A stretch of DNA of 64,000 bases, taken from positions 161,009 to 225,008 of the forward strand of contig JAUQWM010000033.1 in NCBI GenBank assembly GCA_030835125.1, read 5' to 3'. This DNA is from Gemmatimonadaceae bacterium. Lineage in GTDB: Bacteria; Gemmatimonadota; Gemmatimonadetes; Gemmatimonadales; Gemmatimonadaceae. Positions 1 through 9,084 of this stretch are shown piece after piece. The notes beneath the pieces are model-generated. The model was not told the origin of the DNA. It did not search any database and was given only the letters and a program-made list of their open reading frames with translations. Both the position numbers and the translations under genes were made by a program. The first letter of the stretch is position 1. Each line of letters begins with the position of its first letter.

Positions 1-523
1 GCATCTCGATCCAGTGCCCCAGGATCATGATGGTGACGAGCGTCGCCAGCTCCCACCAGAGGTCCGTCCCCTCATAGCCGAGCGTGACCGCGACGCTGAA
101 CACGAAGGCCACCGTGATGGCGAGCGCAATGAGGGTCATCATCCCCGGGCGGCGATCGGACAGCTCGCGCCAGGCGCCTCCCAGAAAGATGGAACCGCCG
201 TACAGGAACACCGCCGTCCCCAGCACCGCGGCCGCATAACGAGAGCCGGGGAACGCCGGGGCGCTGACCTGGAGCCAGTGCTGGATCATGGGTGACCAGG
301 CCAGCGTCGGGATGGTCAGCGCCAGCGTGAGCCAGAAGCGGCGCCGGAACATCGCCACGCTGTGTCCTTCATGTCGATCGAGGTGTCCGCCGTGACCGTG
401 CGCCGGCTGGCCGCGACCGCCGAGTGCTACGGTGGCAGTCGCGGGATGTTGCAGCAGCCGGTCGTCCTTCACCTTCGACGCGGCATCATGCTGGCCGTCA
501 TGCCGGTGATCTTCCATTGCCAT
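1..523 (-). CDS. Heavy-metal translocating P-type ATPase, CopB-like, N-terminal part (truncated by window edge)
   Basis: Reverse-strand reading gives MAMEDHRHDGQHDAASK...HGHGGHLDRHEGHSVAMFRRRFWLTLALTIPTLAWSPMIQHW...FLGGAWRELSDRRPGMMTLIALAITVAF...LWWELATLVTIMILGHWIEM; His-rich N-terminus plus typical P1B ATPase TM helices. Not in the ORF track because it runs off the window. Confidence 0.8.
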   Translation of the reverse strand, partial: MAMEDHRHDGQHDAASKVKDDRLLQHPATATVALGGRGQPAHGHGGHLDRHEGHSVAMFRRRFWLTLALTIPTLAWSPMIQHWLQVSAPAFPGSRYAAAVLGTAVFLYGGSIFLGGAWRELSDRRPGMMTLIALAITVAFVFSVAVTLGYEGTDLWWELATLVTIMILGHWIEM

Positions 524-556
524 CCCGGAACAGGGTTGGGGCGCCTGACGATCCCT

Positions 557-3500
557 TTACGTCACCTGGACTGCAGGCCGGTGGCCAGTGGACTCCGCTG
601 CCACCGGTCGCCGTAACCCGCGCTCCCGCCACAGCGCATACACCGCGGGAATCACCACCAGCGTCAACAGGGTACTGCTCACCATCCCCCCGACCATCGG
701 CGCGGCGATTCGCTTCATGACACTGGCGCCGGCGCCTGAACCCCAGAGGATGGGAAGCAGCCCCGCCATGATCGCGGTCACGGTCATCATTTTCGGTCGC
801 ACGCGCTCCACCGCCCCTTCGACCACCGCGTCGTACAGATCGCGACGCGTCGGCGCAGTGCCAGACGCCATGCGGTCGCGCCAGGCATGGTCGAGATAGA
901 TCAGCATCACGACGCCCGTCTCCGCCGCCACGCCAGCGAGCGCCACGAAACCGATCGCGACCGCGACCGACCAGTTGTACCCGAGCGCCCACACGAACCA
1001 GATGCCACCCACCAGGGCAAACGGCAGCGACAACATCACGATCAGCGTCTCACCAACATTGCGGAAGTTGAAGTAGAGGAGCAGGAAGATGATCGCCAGC
1101 GTCGCTGGAATCACCAGCTTCATCCGTGCTGCGGCCCGCTGCATGTACTCGTACTGGCCGCTCCACGTCATGGTGTATCCCGCTGGCAGCGTGACCACGG
1201 ACTCCACCAGGCGGCGCGCCTCCTCCACGTATCCGCCGATGTCCCGCCCAGTGACGTCAACGTAGACCCACGAGGTCGGCACGGCATCCTCGGTGCGAAC
1301 GACCATGGGGCCGGGAACCTGGCGGATGGTCGCGACCTGGCCGAGTGGGACCTGCGCCACCCGCGCGGCCGGCATGGGAGCGGGCGCGCCCATCGCGCCA
1401 GCGCCTGCCGACATGGCCTGACTTGGCGCTCCCGCGTTGTTCACCGGGATGAGCACCTGCGCCAACCGCTCCGGGCTGTCGCGAAGTTCCTGCGGGTACC
1501 TGACGCGCACTCCGTATCGCTCGCGCCCTTCCACCGCCTGCGTGATGGTCATGCCGCCGATCGCCGTCGCGATCACGGCCTGCACGTCGCTCACGTTGAG
1601 GCCGTACCGCGCAGCCGCCTCGCGGTCGATATCGATGTCGAGGTAGTAGCCTGACACGGAACGCTCGGCGAAGGCACTTCGGGTTCCGGGCACCATCGTC
1701 ACCGCGGCCTCGACTTCCTTGCCGAGCCGTTGGAGCTCGGACAGTTCCGGGCCGAAGATCTTGATGCCCACCGGGGTCCGGATCCCGGTGGCGAGCATGT
1801 CGATGCGACCCTTGATCGGCATCGTCCATGCGTTCGTTACGCCCGGCATCCGCACGGCCGAGTCCATTTCCGCGATGAGGGCGTCGAAGGTCATGCCCGG
1901 CCGCCACTCGCGCTCGGGCTTGAGCGTGATGGTCGTCTCGAACATGTCGAAACCGGCCGGGTCGGTCGCCGAATTCGCGCGGCCCGACTTCCCGAAGACC
2001 GTCTCAACCTCGGGGATCGACGTCAGGATGCGATCCTGTACCTGGATGATCCGGCGCGCCCTGGCCACACTCACGCCGGGCATCGTGACCGGCATGTAGA
2101 GCACCGTCCCCTCGTCGAGACGGGGCATGAACTCGCTCCCGATGCGCTGCCACGGAATCCAGGTCAGGACGAGGACGGCCAGGCTGGTGGCGATGACCGG
2201 CACGCGATGGTGGAGCACGAAGTCGATCACGGGTCGGTACAACGCGATCAGCGCCCGGTTGAGCGGGTTCGCACGCTCGCGGAAGATGCGCCCGCGGATG
2301 AACAGCCCCATCGTCACCGGCACCAGCGTCACCGACAGGAGGCTCGCCGCCGCCATCGCGAACGTCTTGGTGAATGCCAGCGGCTTGAACATCCGCCCTT
2401 CCTGCCCCTCCAGCGCGAAGACCGGCAGGAACGACACCGTGATGATCAGCAGCGAGAAGAACAGCGCCGGCCCGACTTCCCTGGCCGACGCGATCACGAT
2501 CTGCGTCCGTTCCGCGACCGAGAGCGACCCGGTGCTGAACGACTTGCGACCATCAGCCCCCTGGGACGGATCCTTCGCCAGCACGGCGCGCTCGAGGTGC
2601 TTGTGCATGTTCTCGATCATCACGATGGCCGCGTCGATCATGGCGCCGATGGCAATGGCAATGCCACCCAGCGACATGATGTCGGCACCGACTCCCGCCC
2701 ACCGCATGCCGATGAACGCGATGAGGATTCCCAGCGGCAGCGTGATTATCGCGACGAGCGCCGACTGCACATGCAGCAGGAACACGACGCAGACCAGCGC
2801 CACGATAAGGCTCTCCTCCAGCAGCTTGCCGCGGAGGTTCTCGATCGAGCGCTCGATCAGGTCGGAGCGATCGTAGGTCGGGCGCACCACGACGCCTGGG
2901 GGAAGCCCGGGCGCCACTTCGGCCAGCCGGGCTTTCACGCGGTTGATGGTCGCCAGCGCGTTTTCGCCAGATCGCATCACGACGATCCCGCCGACGGCAT
3001 CGCCGCGACCATCGAGGTCGGCAATCCCGCGCCGCACGCCCGGCCCAACCGACACGCGGCCGATATCGGCGATGCGAATGGGTGTCCCGGCCGCATTGGC
3101 GCTTACCACGACACTCTCGATGTCACTGGTGGACGCGAGGTACCCGAGTCCGCGCACCATGTACTCGCGCTCGGACAGCTCGACGACCATGGCGCCCACC
3201 TCGGCGTTCCCATTGCGCACCGCGTTCATCACGGCGGTGACGGAGACGCCGTACGCCTGCAGGCGCGTCGGGTCGAGGTCGACCTGGTACTGCTTCTCGA
3301 ATCCGCCGATCGACGCCACCTCTGACACGCCGGGCACGGCGGTCAGCGCATAACGCACGTACCAGTCCTGGACGCTTCGGAGCTGGGACAGGTCCAGCCT
3401 GCCCGTCGTGTCCTCGATCACGTACTGGTAGACCCACCCGAGACCCGTCGCGTCGGGCCCAAGCTGCGGGTTCGCGCCTGGAGGCAGCTTGCTGGCGATG

Positions 3501-3856
3501 CCGTTCAGGTACTCCAGGACCCGCGTGCGCGCCCAATACAGGTCGGTGCCGTCGTCAAAGATCACGTAGACGAACGAGACGCCAAAGAACGAGTATCCGC
3601 GCACAACGCGCGCCGCCGGCACCTTGAGCATCTCGGCGGCGATCGGGTACGTGACCTGATCCTCGATGATGCGTGGCGCTTGCTCGTTGAAGTCGGTCTG
3701 GATGATCACCTGCACATCGGACAAGTCGGGCAAGGCCTCGAGCGGCGTCGCTCGAACGGCCCAGATCCCGCCGGCCACAGCGGCGACGGAGAAGAGCACG
3801 ATGAGGAGCGGATTCACCACCGACCACTCGATGATTCGCTTGAGCATGGTCATCAA
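557..3856 (-). CDS. cusA: CusA/CzcA family heavy-metal RND efflux pump
   Basis: 1099 aa; MLKRIIEWSVVNPLLIVLFSV..., full-length RND architecture with LGGIAIAIGAMIDAAIVMIENMHKHLE. Confidence 0.95.
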   Translation of the reverse strand: MMTMLKRIIEWSVVNPLLIVLFSVAAVAGGIWAVRATPLEALPDLSDVQVIIQTDFNEQAPRIIEDQVTYPIAAEMLKVPAARVVRGYSFFGVSFVYVIFDDGTDLYWARTRVLEYLNGIASKLPPGANPQLGPDATGLGWVYQYVIEDTTGRLDLSQLRSVQDWYVRYALTAVPGVSEVASIGGFEKQYQVDLDPTRLQAYGVSVTAVMNAVRNGNAEVGAMVVELSEREYMVRGLGYLASTSDIESVVVSANAAGTPIRIADIGRVSVGPGVRRGIADLDGRGDAVGGIVVMRSGENALATINRVKARLAEVAPGLPPGVVVRPTYDRSDLIERSIENLRGKLLEESLIVALVCVVFLLHVQSALVAIITLPLGILIAFIGMRWAGVGADIMSLGGIAIAIGAMIDAAIVMIENMHKHLERAVLAKDPSQGADGRKSFSTGSLSVAERTQIVIASAREVGPALFFSLLIITVSFLPVFALEGQEGRMFKPLAFTKTFAMAAASLLSVTLVPVTMGLFIRGRIFRERANPLNRALIALYRPVIDFVLHHRVPVIATSLAVLVLTWIPWQRIGSEFMPRLDEGTVLYMPVTMPGVSVARARRIIQVQDRILTSIPEVETVFGKSGRANSATDPAGFDMFETTITLKPEREWRPGMTFDALIAEMDSAVRMPGVTNAWTMPIKGRIDMLATGIRTPVGIKIFGPELSELQRLGKEVEAAVTMVPGTRSAFAERSVSGYYLDIDIDREAAARYGLNVSDVQAVIATAIGGMTITQAVEGRERYGVRVRYPQELRDSPERLAQVLIPVNNAGAPSQAMSAGAGAMGAPAPMPAARVAQVPLGQVATIRQVPGPMVVRTEDAVPTSWVYVDVTGRDIGGYVEEARRLVESVVTLPAGYTMTWSGQYEYMQRAAARMKLVIPATLAIIFLLLYFNFRNVGETLIVMLSLPFALVGGIWFVWALGYNWSVAVAIGFVALAGVAAETGVVMLIYLDHAWRDRMASGTAPTRRDLYDAVVEGAVERVRPKMMTVTAIMAGLLPILWGSGAGASVMKRIAAPMVGGMVSSTLLTLVVIPAVYALWRERGLRRPVAAESTGHRPAVQVT

Positions 3857-5229
3857 TCCTCGCGGCGGACCGGGAGCTTCGGTGTCGCGAGCGTGTCAGC
3901 CATCCCGTGACTGGAGTGATCCACGGCGGGCGGGTTCTTCCTTGGCGGTTCCATCTTCATTCCCGGCATTGCCGACGTGTCCGGTCCGGCCGGAACCGGC
4001 CTTGCCCGTGGCGCGTCCATGCCCGGCATGCCTGCCATGCTGCCCAGCGCGGCCTTCAGGTTCGATTCCGCATCGATCAGGAAAGTCGCCGAGGCCACGA
4101 CCGTATCTCCGGCGATCAGGCCGCTCCGAATCTCCAGGCGATCGTCGCTGGCGACGCCAGCCACAACGTCGCGCGGCTCGAGCGTGCCGTTCGCCGCCTT
4201 GAGGAAGACAATCGATCGCGCACCCGTGGCGAGCACCGCCGACCGCGGCACGCTGAGCACGTTCTGCCGAAGGGAACCAGCGAGCAGCAGGGTCGCGAAC
4301 ATTCCCGGCTTGAGCCGCCGTCCCGCATTCCCGAGTTCAACGCGGAGGCGCGCCGTTCGAGTGGCCGGATCGATGAGCGGGTAGACGTAGGTCACGGTGC
4401 CCGTCCAACGCTCCCCCGGATAAGCCTGGATCTCGACCGACACGCGCTGACCCGTGCGCACCAGTGCGAGGTCGTGCTCGAAGACCTGGCCGTCGACCCA
4501 GACGGTGCGCAGGTCGGCGAGGCGGTACAGGGTCTCGCCCGCCATGACCTTCTGGCCACTGATCACGGACTTCTCGACGACGACACCGCTGGAGGTGGCG
4601 CGCAGGGTGATGACCCTGCTGGCCCGGCCCGCGTGCTCGATCTGCTCGATGTCGGCGGCCGGAATGTCCCAGTACTGGAGGCGCCGGCGCGCCGAGGCGA
4701 GCATGTCCTCGGCGCCGCGCCGTGCCTCGTCCGTGCCGCCAGCAACGTCCTGGACGAGCCTGGCGGCGAGGAGCAGCTCCTCCTGCGCGGCCACGAGCAT
4801 GGGTGAGTAGATATCGAGCAGGGCCTCGCCCTCGCGCACTTCCTGGCCGGTGAAATCGACGTGGAGCCTCTCGACCCAGCCTTCGACCTTCGGCGCGAAG
4901 GCGGTGGCGCGGGTCTCGTCCCAGGTCACCTGGCCTAACGTCCTGACGTCCGTTGTTATCGGTCCGGCGGTGACGGCGGCAAAGGTCACGCCGATGCGGC
5001 GCGCGGCTTCTGCGTCGAGCGCAACCGGCGCGGCACCGGCGCCGGCCGAGGCGGCGTGGTTGTGCCCCGCCGTGGCGGCGACGGGCGCGTCGCGCGTGAG
5101 GAGGAGCGCGGTGACGATCGCCGTCGCGACGAGCGCCACGGACAGGGCAATCCGGAACGCCCGCCGCGCGCGCGTGGGCGTGGGCCCCTCGAAGGGCGAG
5201 GGTTCGACCCCGGTGTCGATGTCAGTCAT
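3853..5229 (-). CDS. cusB: Efflux RND periplasmic adaptor subunit (CusB/HlyD family)
   Basis: 458 aa, VEGWVERLHVDFTGQEVREGEALLDIYSPMLVAAQEELLLA; next to cusA; Met/His-rich C-terminus. Confidence 0.92.
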   Translation of the reverse strand: MTDIDTGVEPSPFEGPTPTRARRAFRIALSVALVATAIVTALLLTRDAPVAATAGHNHAASAGAGAAPVALDAEAARRIGVTFAAVTAGPITTDVRTLGQVTWDETRATAFAPKVEGWVERLHVDFTGQEVREGEALLDIYSPMLVAAQEELLLAARLVQDVAGGTDEARRGAEDMLASARRRLQYWDIPAADIEQIEHAGRASRVITLRATSSGVVVEKSVISGQKVMAGETLYRLADLRTVWVDGQVFEHDLALVRTGQRVSVEIQAYPGERWTGTVTYVYPLIDPATRTARLRVELGNAGRRLKPGMFATLLLAGSLRQNVLSVPRSAVLATGARSIVFLKAANGTLEPRDVVAGVASDDRLEIRSGLIAGDTVVASATFLIDAESNLKAALGSMAGMPGMDAPRARPVPAGPDTSAMPGMKMEPPRKNPPAVDHSSHGMADTLATPKLPVRRED

Positions 5230-6598
5230 GGTTCCTCCCGCTCGGCGTCGAGACCGACCAGGGGTCGAACAGCTCCCGGCCGGCCAGCATCTCCAGTTCT
5301 GCCCACGACGTCCCCTGCTCCGCCTGCAGCTTCACCAGCTCTTCCCGGTAACGACTGACGGTCATTCGGTTGTCGAGGACCGTCATGAAGTCCACCCGTC
5401 CGACTCGATAGGCGGCGACGGCGGACGCGACGGCGGCCTCGGCCTGAGGCAGGATCGTCGCCGTGTAGAGGTCCACCAGGCGACGCGCGCGATCGAGCGT
5501 GGCGATCGCCTGGCCGACGCGGCCGCGCGTGTCGGCCTTCATGTACGCGAAGTCGGCCGCGGACATCGCGCGCATCGCGTCCGCCTCGTCGCGCCACTTG
5601 AGCTGGCGTCGCCCGGCCCACAGCGGGATCGAGGCGCCGAGCATGAGGCTGCCCATCCGGTCGGTGCCCATCTCCGCGTTGCTCTGCGCGTACTGCACGC
5701 CGACCACGAGGTCGGGGATCAACTCACGGCGCGCGCGAAGCGCCATGGCATCCGCGGCCGCCACCTCGGCCTCGCCGGCCCGGATCATCGGTCGCGACCG
5801 CAGGGCCATGCCGAACACGGAGTCGACCGGCGGGACCACGGCAGGGAAGAGTGGCAGCACGGCGACGCCGATCGTGGCAGTGGCCGGCTCGTCGAGGAGC
5901 GCGTTCAGCCTGGCGGCGGCGGCCGATCGCATCGCCTCCATGCGGGCGATCTCCTCGGTCATGCGAGCCGTCTCGACCTGGGCGCGGAGCACGTCGGCCT
6001 GGCTGCCCTCGCCGACCTCGTACATCGACTGCGCCATCCGGGCGATGTCCTGGACGAGACGGCGTGTGCCGGTGGCGATGGCGATACCCTGCTCGGCAGC
6101 CCAGCCCTCGTAGAATGCCATCGCCGCGCGGGTGCGCAGCTCCCACGCCACGTCGGCGGCGCGCTCCCGTTCCGCCGCCGCCTGGTGCGAAGCGATCCGG
6201 CCGGACAGCGGCAGCTTCCCGCCCAGCGGCAGCATCTGCATCACCTGCACCTGGACCATGCCTAACCGGTCCATGGGGCGGAGGGCGGGCAAGGCGTAGT
6301 TCATGAAGCCGAGTTGCACCTGGGGATCGGGCAGCAGCCCGGCCGCGGGCACACGGGAGGCGACGGCGTCCGCGAGCGACCGGGCTGCGGCGGCCTTCGG
6401 GTTGCGATCGCGCACACCGGCATAGACGGCCCCAAGGCGCAGCCGGCGGACCGTATCGGGCGCCGTCGCCATGGCCGTCGCATCCTGCGCCGCCGTGGGA
6501 GCTGCCGCGGCCAATGCGGTCGCCAACGCGGCGGCGATCAGGAATGCCGGCCGAACATGTGGCGCCAGGACGCGGCGCCGAATTTCCGGGACTGACAT
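5222..6598 (-). CDS. TolC-family outer membrane efflux protein
   Basis: Signal-like N-terminus from MSVPEIRR; coiled-coil TolC features; cusCBA synteny. The longer ORF start at 6682 is less likely. Confidence 0.88.
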   Translation of the reverse strand: MSVPEIRRRVLAPHVRPAFLIAAALATALAAAAPTAAQDATAMATAPDTVRRLRLGAVYAGVRDRNPKAAAARSLADAVASRVPAAGLLPDPQVQLGFMNYALPALRPMDRLGMVQVQVMQMLPLGGKLPLSGRIASHQAAAERERAADVAWELRTRAAMAFYEGWAAEQGIAIATGTRRLVQDIARMAQSMYEVGEGSQADVLRAQVETARMTEEIARMEAMRSAAAARLNALLDEPATATIGVAVLPLFPAVVPPVDSVFGMALRSRPMIRAGEAEVAAADAMALRARRELIPDLVVGVQYAQSNAEMGTDRMGSLMLGASIPLWAGRRQLKWRDEADAMRAMSAADFAYMKADTRGRVGQAIATLDRARRLVDLYTATILPQAEAAVASAVAAYRVGRVDFMTVLDNRMTVSRYREELVKLQAEQGTSWAELEMLAGRELFDPWSVSTPSGRNHD

Positions 6599-6712
6599 CG
6601 TTGAGTTCTCCTGGCACGCGGCGACCGCGCTGGTCGCGTCGCGTGGGTCCATCGTGCGCCGGCGGGAATCGCCAAGGCGCACGTCACCCGTGGGGCGATG
6701 AGGCTGGGAGAA

Positions 6713-7087
6713 CTACGACCGCGGGGGTGGTCGGTCGGGAGCCAGGAATGGACTCAGGTGTGCCGCGGACACCGCGGACGGCACGAGCGGCGCCCGGATC
6801 GCGGGGATGTCCAGCATTGTCCCGGCGACGAAGCTCGGCGACAAGCACCCGAGCATCGTCAGGCACATGGCCCCGCATCCGTCGTCGCGGTCACCACCGG
6901 GTGGCGCGCCCGAATCCGGACAATCGGACTCATTGGTGGCCCCGTGTGCAGCGTGCCCCGGACCATCCATCGCCGTGGCAACATCCGTCCCGGCCGCTGT
7001 CGAGGACTCGCACGCGGCCAAGGATGGCGTCACCATCGCCAGGACGAGCGCGACGGCGGCAACCAGCGACGAAAGGAGACGGATCAT
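6713..7087 (-). CDS. Small secreted Cys/His-containing protein of unknown function
   Basis: MIRLLSSLVAAVALVLAMVTPSLAACESS... with GPGHAAHG and DDGCGAMCLTMLGC; within the copper island. Confidence 0.6.
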   Translation of the reverse strand: MIRLLSSLVAAVALVLAMVTPSLAACESSTAAGTDVATAMDGPGHAAHGATNESDCPDSGAPPGGDRDDGCGAMCLTMLGCLSPSFVAGTMLDIPAIRAPLVPSAVSAAHLSPFLAPDRPPPRS

Positions 7088-7225
7088 GCGACGAGGTTGG
7101 CTCGAGGCGCCGCGGCCCCGGTCGGGGCCGCGACGTTCCACTGAAACAACGCGCGGCCCGGCAGGTTTCCCGTCCGCCGAACTCCCCGAACCCGGTAGGA
7201 GATAACCCGACACGGCGCAGGCGGC

Positions 7226-7699
7226 CTACGGCCGGCGGGCCCGAGAGGACCAGTGGATGGCGGAGATCTTCCATCCACCCGGCGTACGCACCAGTACCAT
7301 CAGCTCCGCGCCACTGGAGTTGATGGCACGACCGTTCATCTCACCCTGGGTCGTGCTCGTTGAGCTCGCCCAGGCGACGTCACCGCGGACGCGCACAAGC
7401 ACGGAGCCGCGCTGGCTCCTGACGGCCTTCGCGAAGGCGATGTCGCCGGGAAGGTGATGGGAGCGATACTCGGCGCGTGTCTCGACGCCACCGCTCTCGA
7501 GGATCACCGCATCCTCCGAGAGCAGCGCGAGCACGGCCGCACTGTCCCCGGAAGTGAGCGCCTCGTGGTACTTCGTCACGACCGACGCGACCGCGGACGA
7601 GTCGACCATTGCCGCGTGACCTTCGTGCTGGGCGATCGCGCCTGACGACGACGTCGCCAGGGCAGTCGCCATGATCACCACCAGTGTTGTGGTCTTCAT
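7226..7699 (-). CDS. Secreted SnoaL-like/DUF4440 (NTF2-fold) protein
   Basis: MKTTTLVVIMATALATSSSGAIAQHEGHAAMVDSSAVASVVTKYHEALTSGDSAAVLALLSEDAVILESGG... Confidence 0.75.
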   Translation of the reverse strand: MKTTTLVVIMATALATSSSGAIAQHEGHAAMVDSSAVASVVTKYHEALTSGDSAAVLALLSEDAVILESGGVETRAEYRSHHLPGDIAFAKAVRSQRGSVLVRVRGDVAWASSTSTTQGEMNGRAINSSGAELMVLVRTPGGWKISAIHWSSRARRP

Positions 7700-9084
7700 G
7701 ATCTCCTCCAGGAGAAGGGGGCCTGCGAGGGTGACGTGCTCCCCGTTGGCGGCGCGGTACCCGTCAGGAGGGCAGTCAGGACAACGACGGTAAGGACGAG
7801 GAGGACGTCGATCGCGACGGATACACGCAATCGCACCATGGACCGCTCCGTGCCAAGGGATGGCTGGGCGATGCGCCAATGATACGCGCCGACGACCACG
7901 ATCAACCCCACTACGACCACCTTCCTGAACAGGATGAAGCCGTATGGGCTGTCGAAAACGAGGCTGATGTCGCGCAGCTGCAGCCACGCCCCCGCCACGC
8001 CGGTAGCCAGCAGCGCCGCCGCACAAGACAGCGCGAGCGGCGAGAACGCGCGAAGGAGTTCACGTATGACAGCAACCCGATCGTCCGGCGCGAGGGACCG
8101 CACGAGCGGAAGCGCGGCGAACGCCAGCATGAGTATCCCTCCCGCCCATCCTCCGGCCGTCAGTCCATGAACTGCATCGAGCCCCATGGCGAGGATCGGC
8201 ATGTCCACCACCGCCGCCGGGTGACCGAGCATCGACGCGGAGATGCCGAGCGCCAGGGTGACACTCCCGGCCATCCACCATCGCCATGGGCGCTCGGATC
8301 GAAGACCGGAGAGCAGCGCGAGCGTCGCCGCCACCTGTAGCAGCCAGCCGCGGCCCCAAGTCGAGCCGGCGATGAGGTCGGCGAGATCGCCCAGGCGAAG
8401 CGCGTCGAGCGATCCGCCGAGGACGACGCCATGACTCAGGAGCCGCACCATCGCCAGTCCAAGCAAGACCCAGGCGCCGGCGACGCAAAGCGCTCGAACG
8501 CGGCCGTCGATCGCCCTGCGGAACTCCAGGTCCGAGACGCCCGGCACGACGAAGAGGGCGAACGCGATCGAACCGATCACCACCACCATCGTGAGCAACG
8601 AGAGGAAGCGGATGCCTGACTGGATACCCGAATCGCCCGCAGCCGCGTCGACAGGTACATCCGGAGCGGCGATGGCCGGCGTCGTGTCGACCGACTGAGC
8701 GGCGGGAAGCGAGTCCACCGTGAACCCGAACTCGCCCGTGACCGCGTGTCCATCGGGTCCGACCAGTCGCCACTCGACGCGAAACTCGCCGGTGCGTGAA
8801 AGCGGCGGCACCGCAGCGAGCAACACTGTGGAATCCCCGATGTCGGCGCGCAACATGAGGCCGAGGCGCTGCGAGTCCGGTCCCACCAGGTCCACGCGCG
8901 ACGTCCGCGGCACTACGGACTCGCTGAACTCCAGCCTCACGTCGGTGGGGGGAATGGGTACGTGTGCGCCTGACGCCGGCACCGAGCGTACCAGCCGCGC
9001 ATGCGCCCAAGCGACACCATGCGCCACCGCCATCATGAGCGCACCAATCACGAGTGCCCTGAGGCCGCCTCGGAGGGCGCTCAT
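7696..9084 (-). CDS. CopC-CopD fusion copper resistance protein
   Basis: N-terminal CopC (AHARLVRSVPASGAHVPIPPTDVRLEFSESV), C-terminal multi-TM CopD. Confidence 0.9.
   Translation of the reverse strand: MSALRGGLRALVIGALMMAVAHGVAWAHARLVRSVPASGAHVPIPPTDVRLEFSESVVPRTSRVDLVGPDSQRLGLMLRADIGDSTVLLAAVPPLSRTGEFRVEWRLVGPDGHAVTGEFGFTVDSLPAAQSVDTTPAIAAPDVPVDAAAGDSGIQSGIRFLSLLTMVVVIGSIAFALFVVPGVSDLEFRRAIDGRVRALCVAGAWVLLGLAMVRLLSHGVVLGGSLDALRLGDLADLIAGSTWGRGWLLQVAATLALLSGLRSERPWRWWMAGSVTLALGISASMLGHPAAVVDMPILAMGLDAVHGLTAGGWAGGILMLAFAALPLVRSLAPDDRVAVIRELLRAFSPLALSCAAALLATGVAGAWLQLRDISLVFDSPYGFILFRKVVVVGLIVVVGAYHWRIAQPSLGTERSMVRLRVSVAIDVLLVLTVVVLTALLTGTAPPTGSTSPSQAPFSWRRS

Noticed and set aside
1730-3325. 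531-aa plus-strand ORF
   Set aside because: Antisense to cusA; low-complexity RHDE-rich composition typical of shadow ORFs in high-GC DNA.
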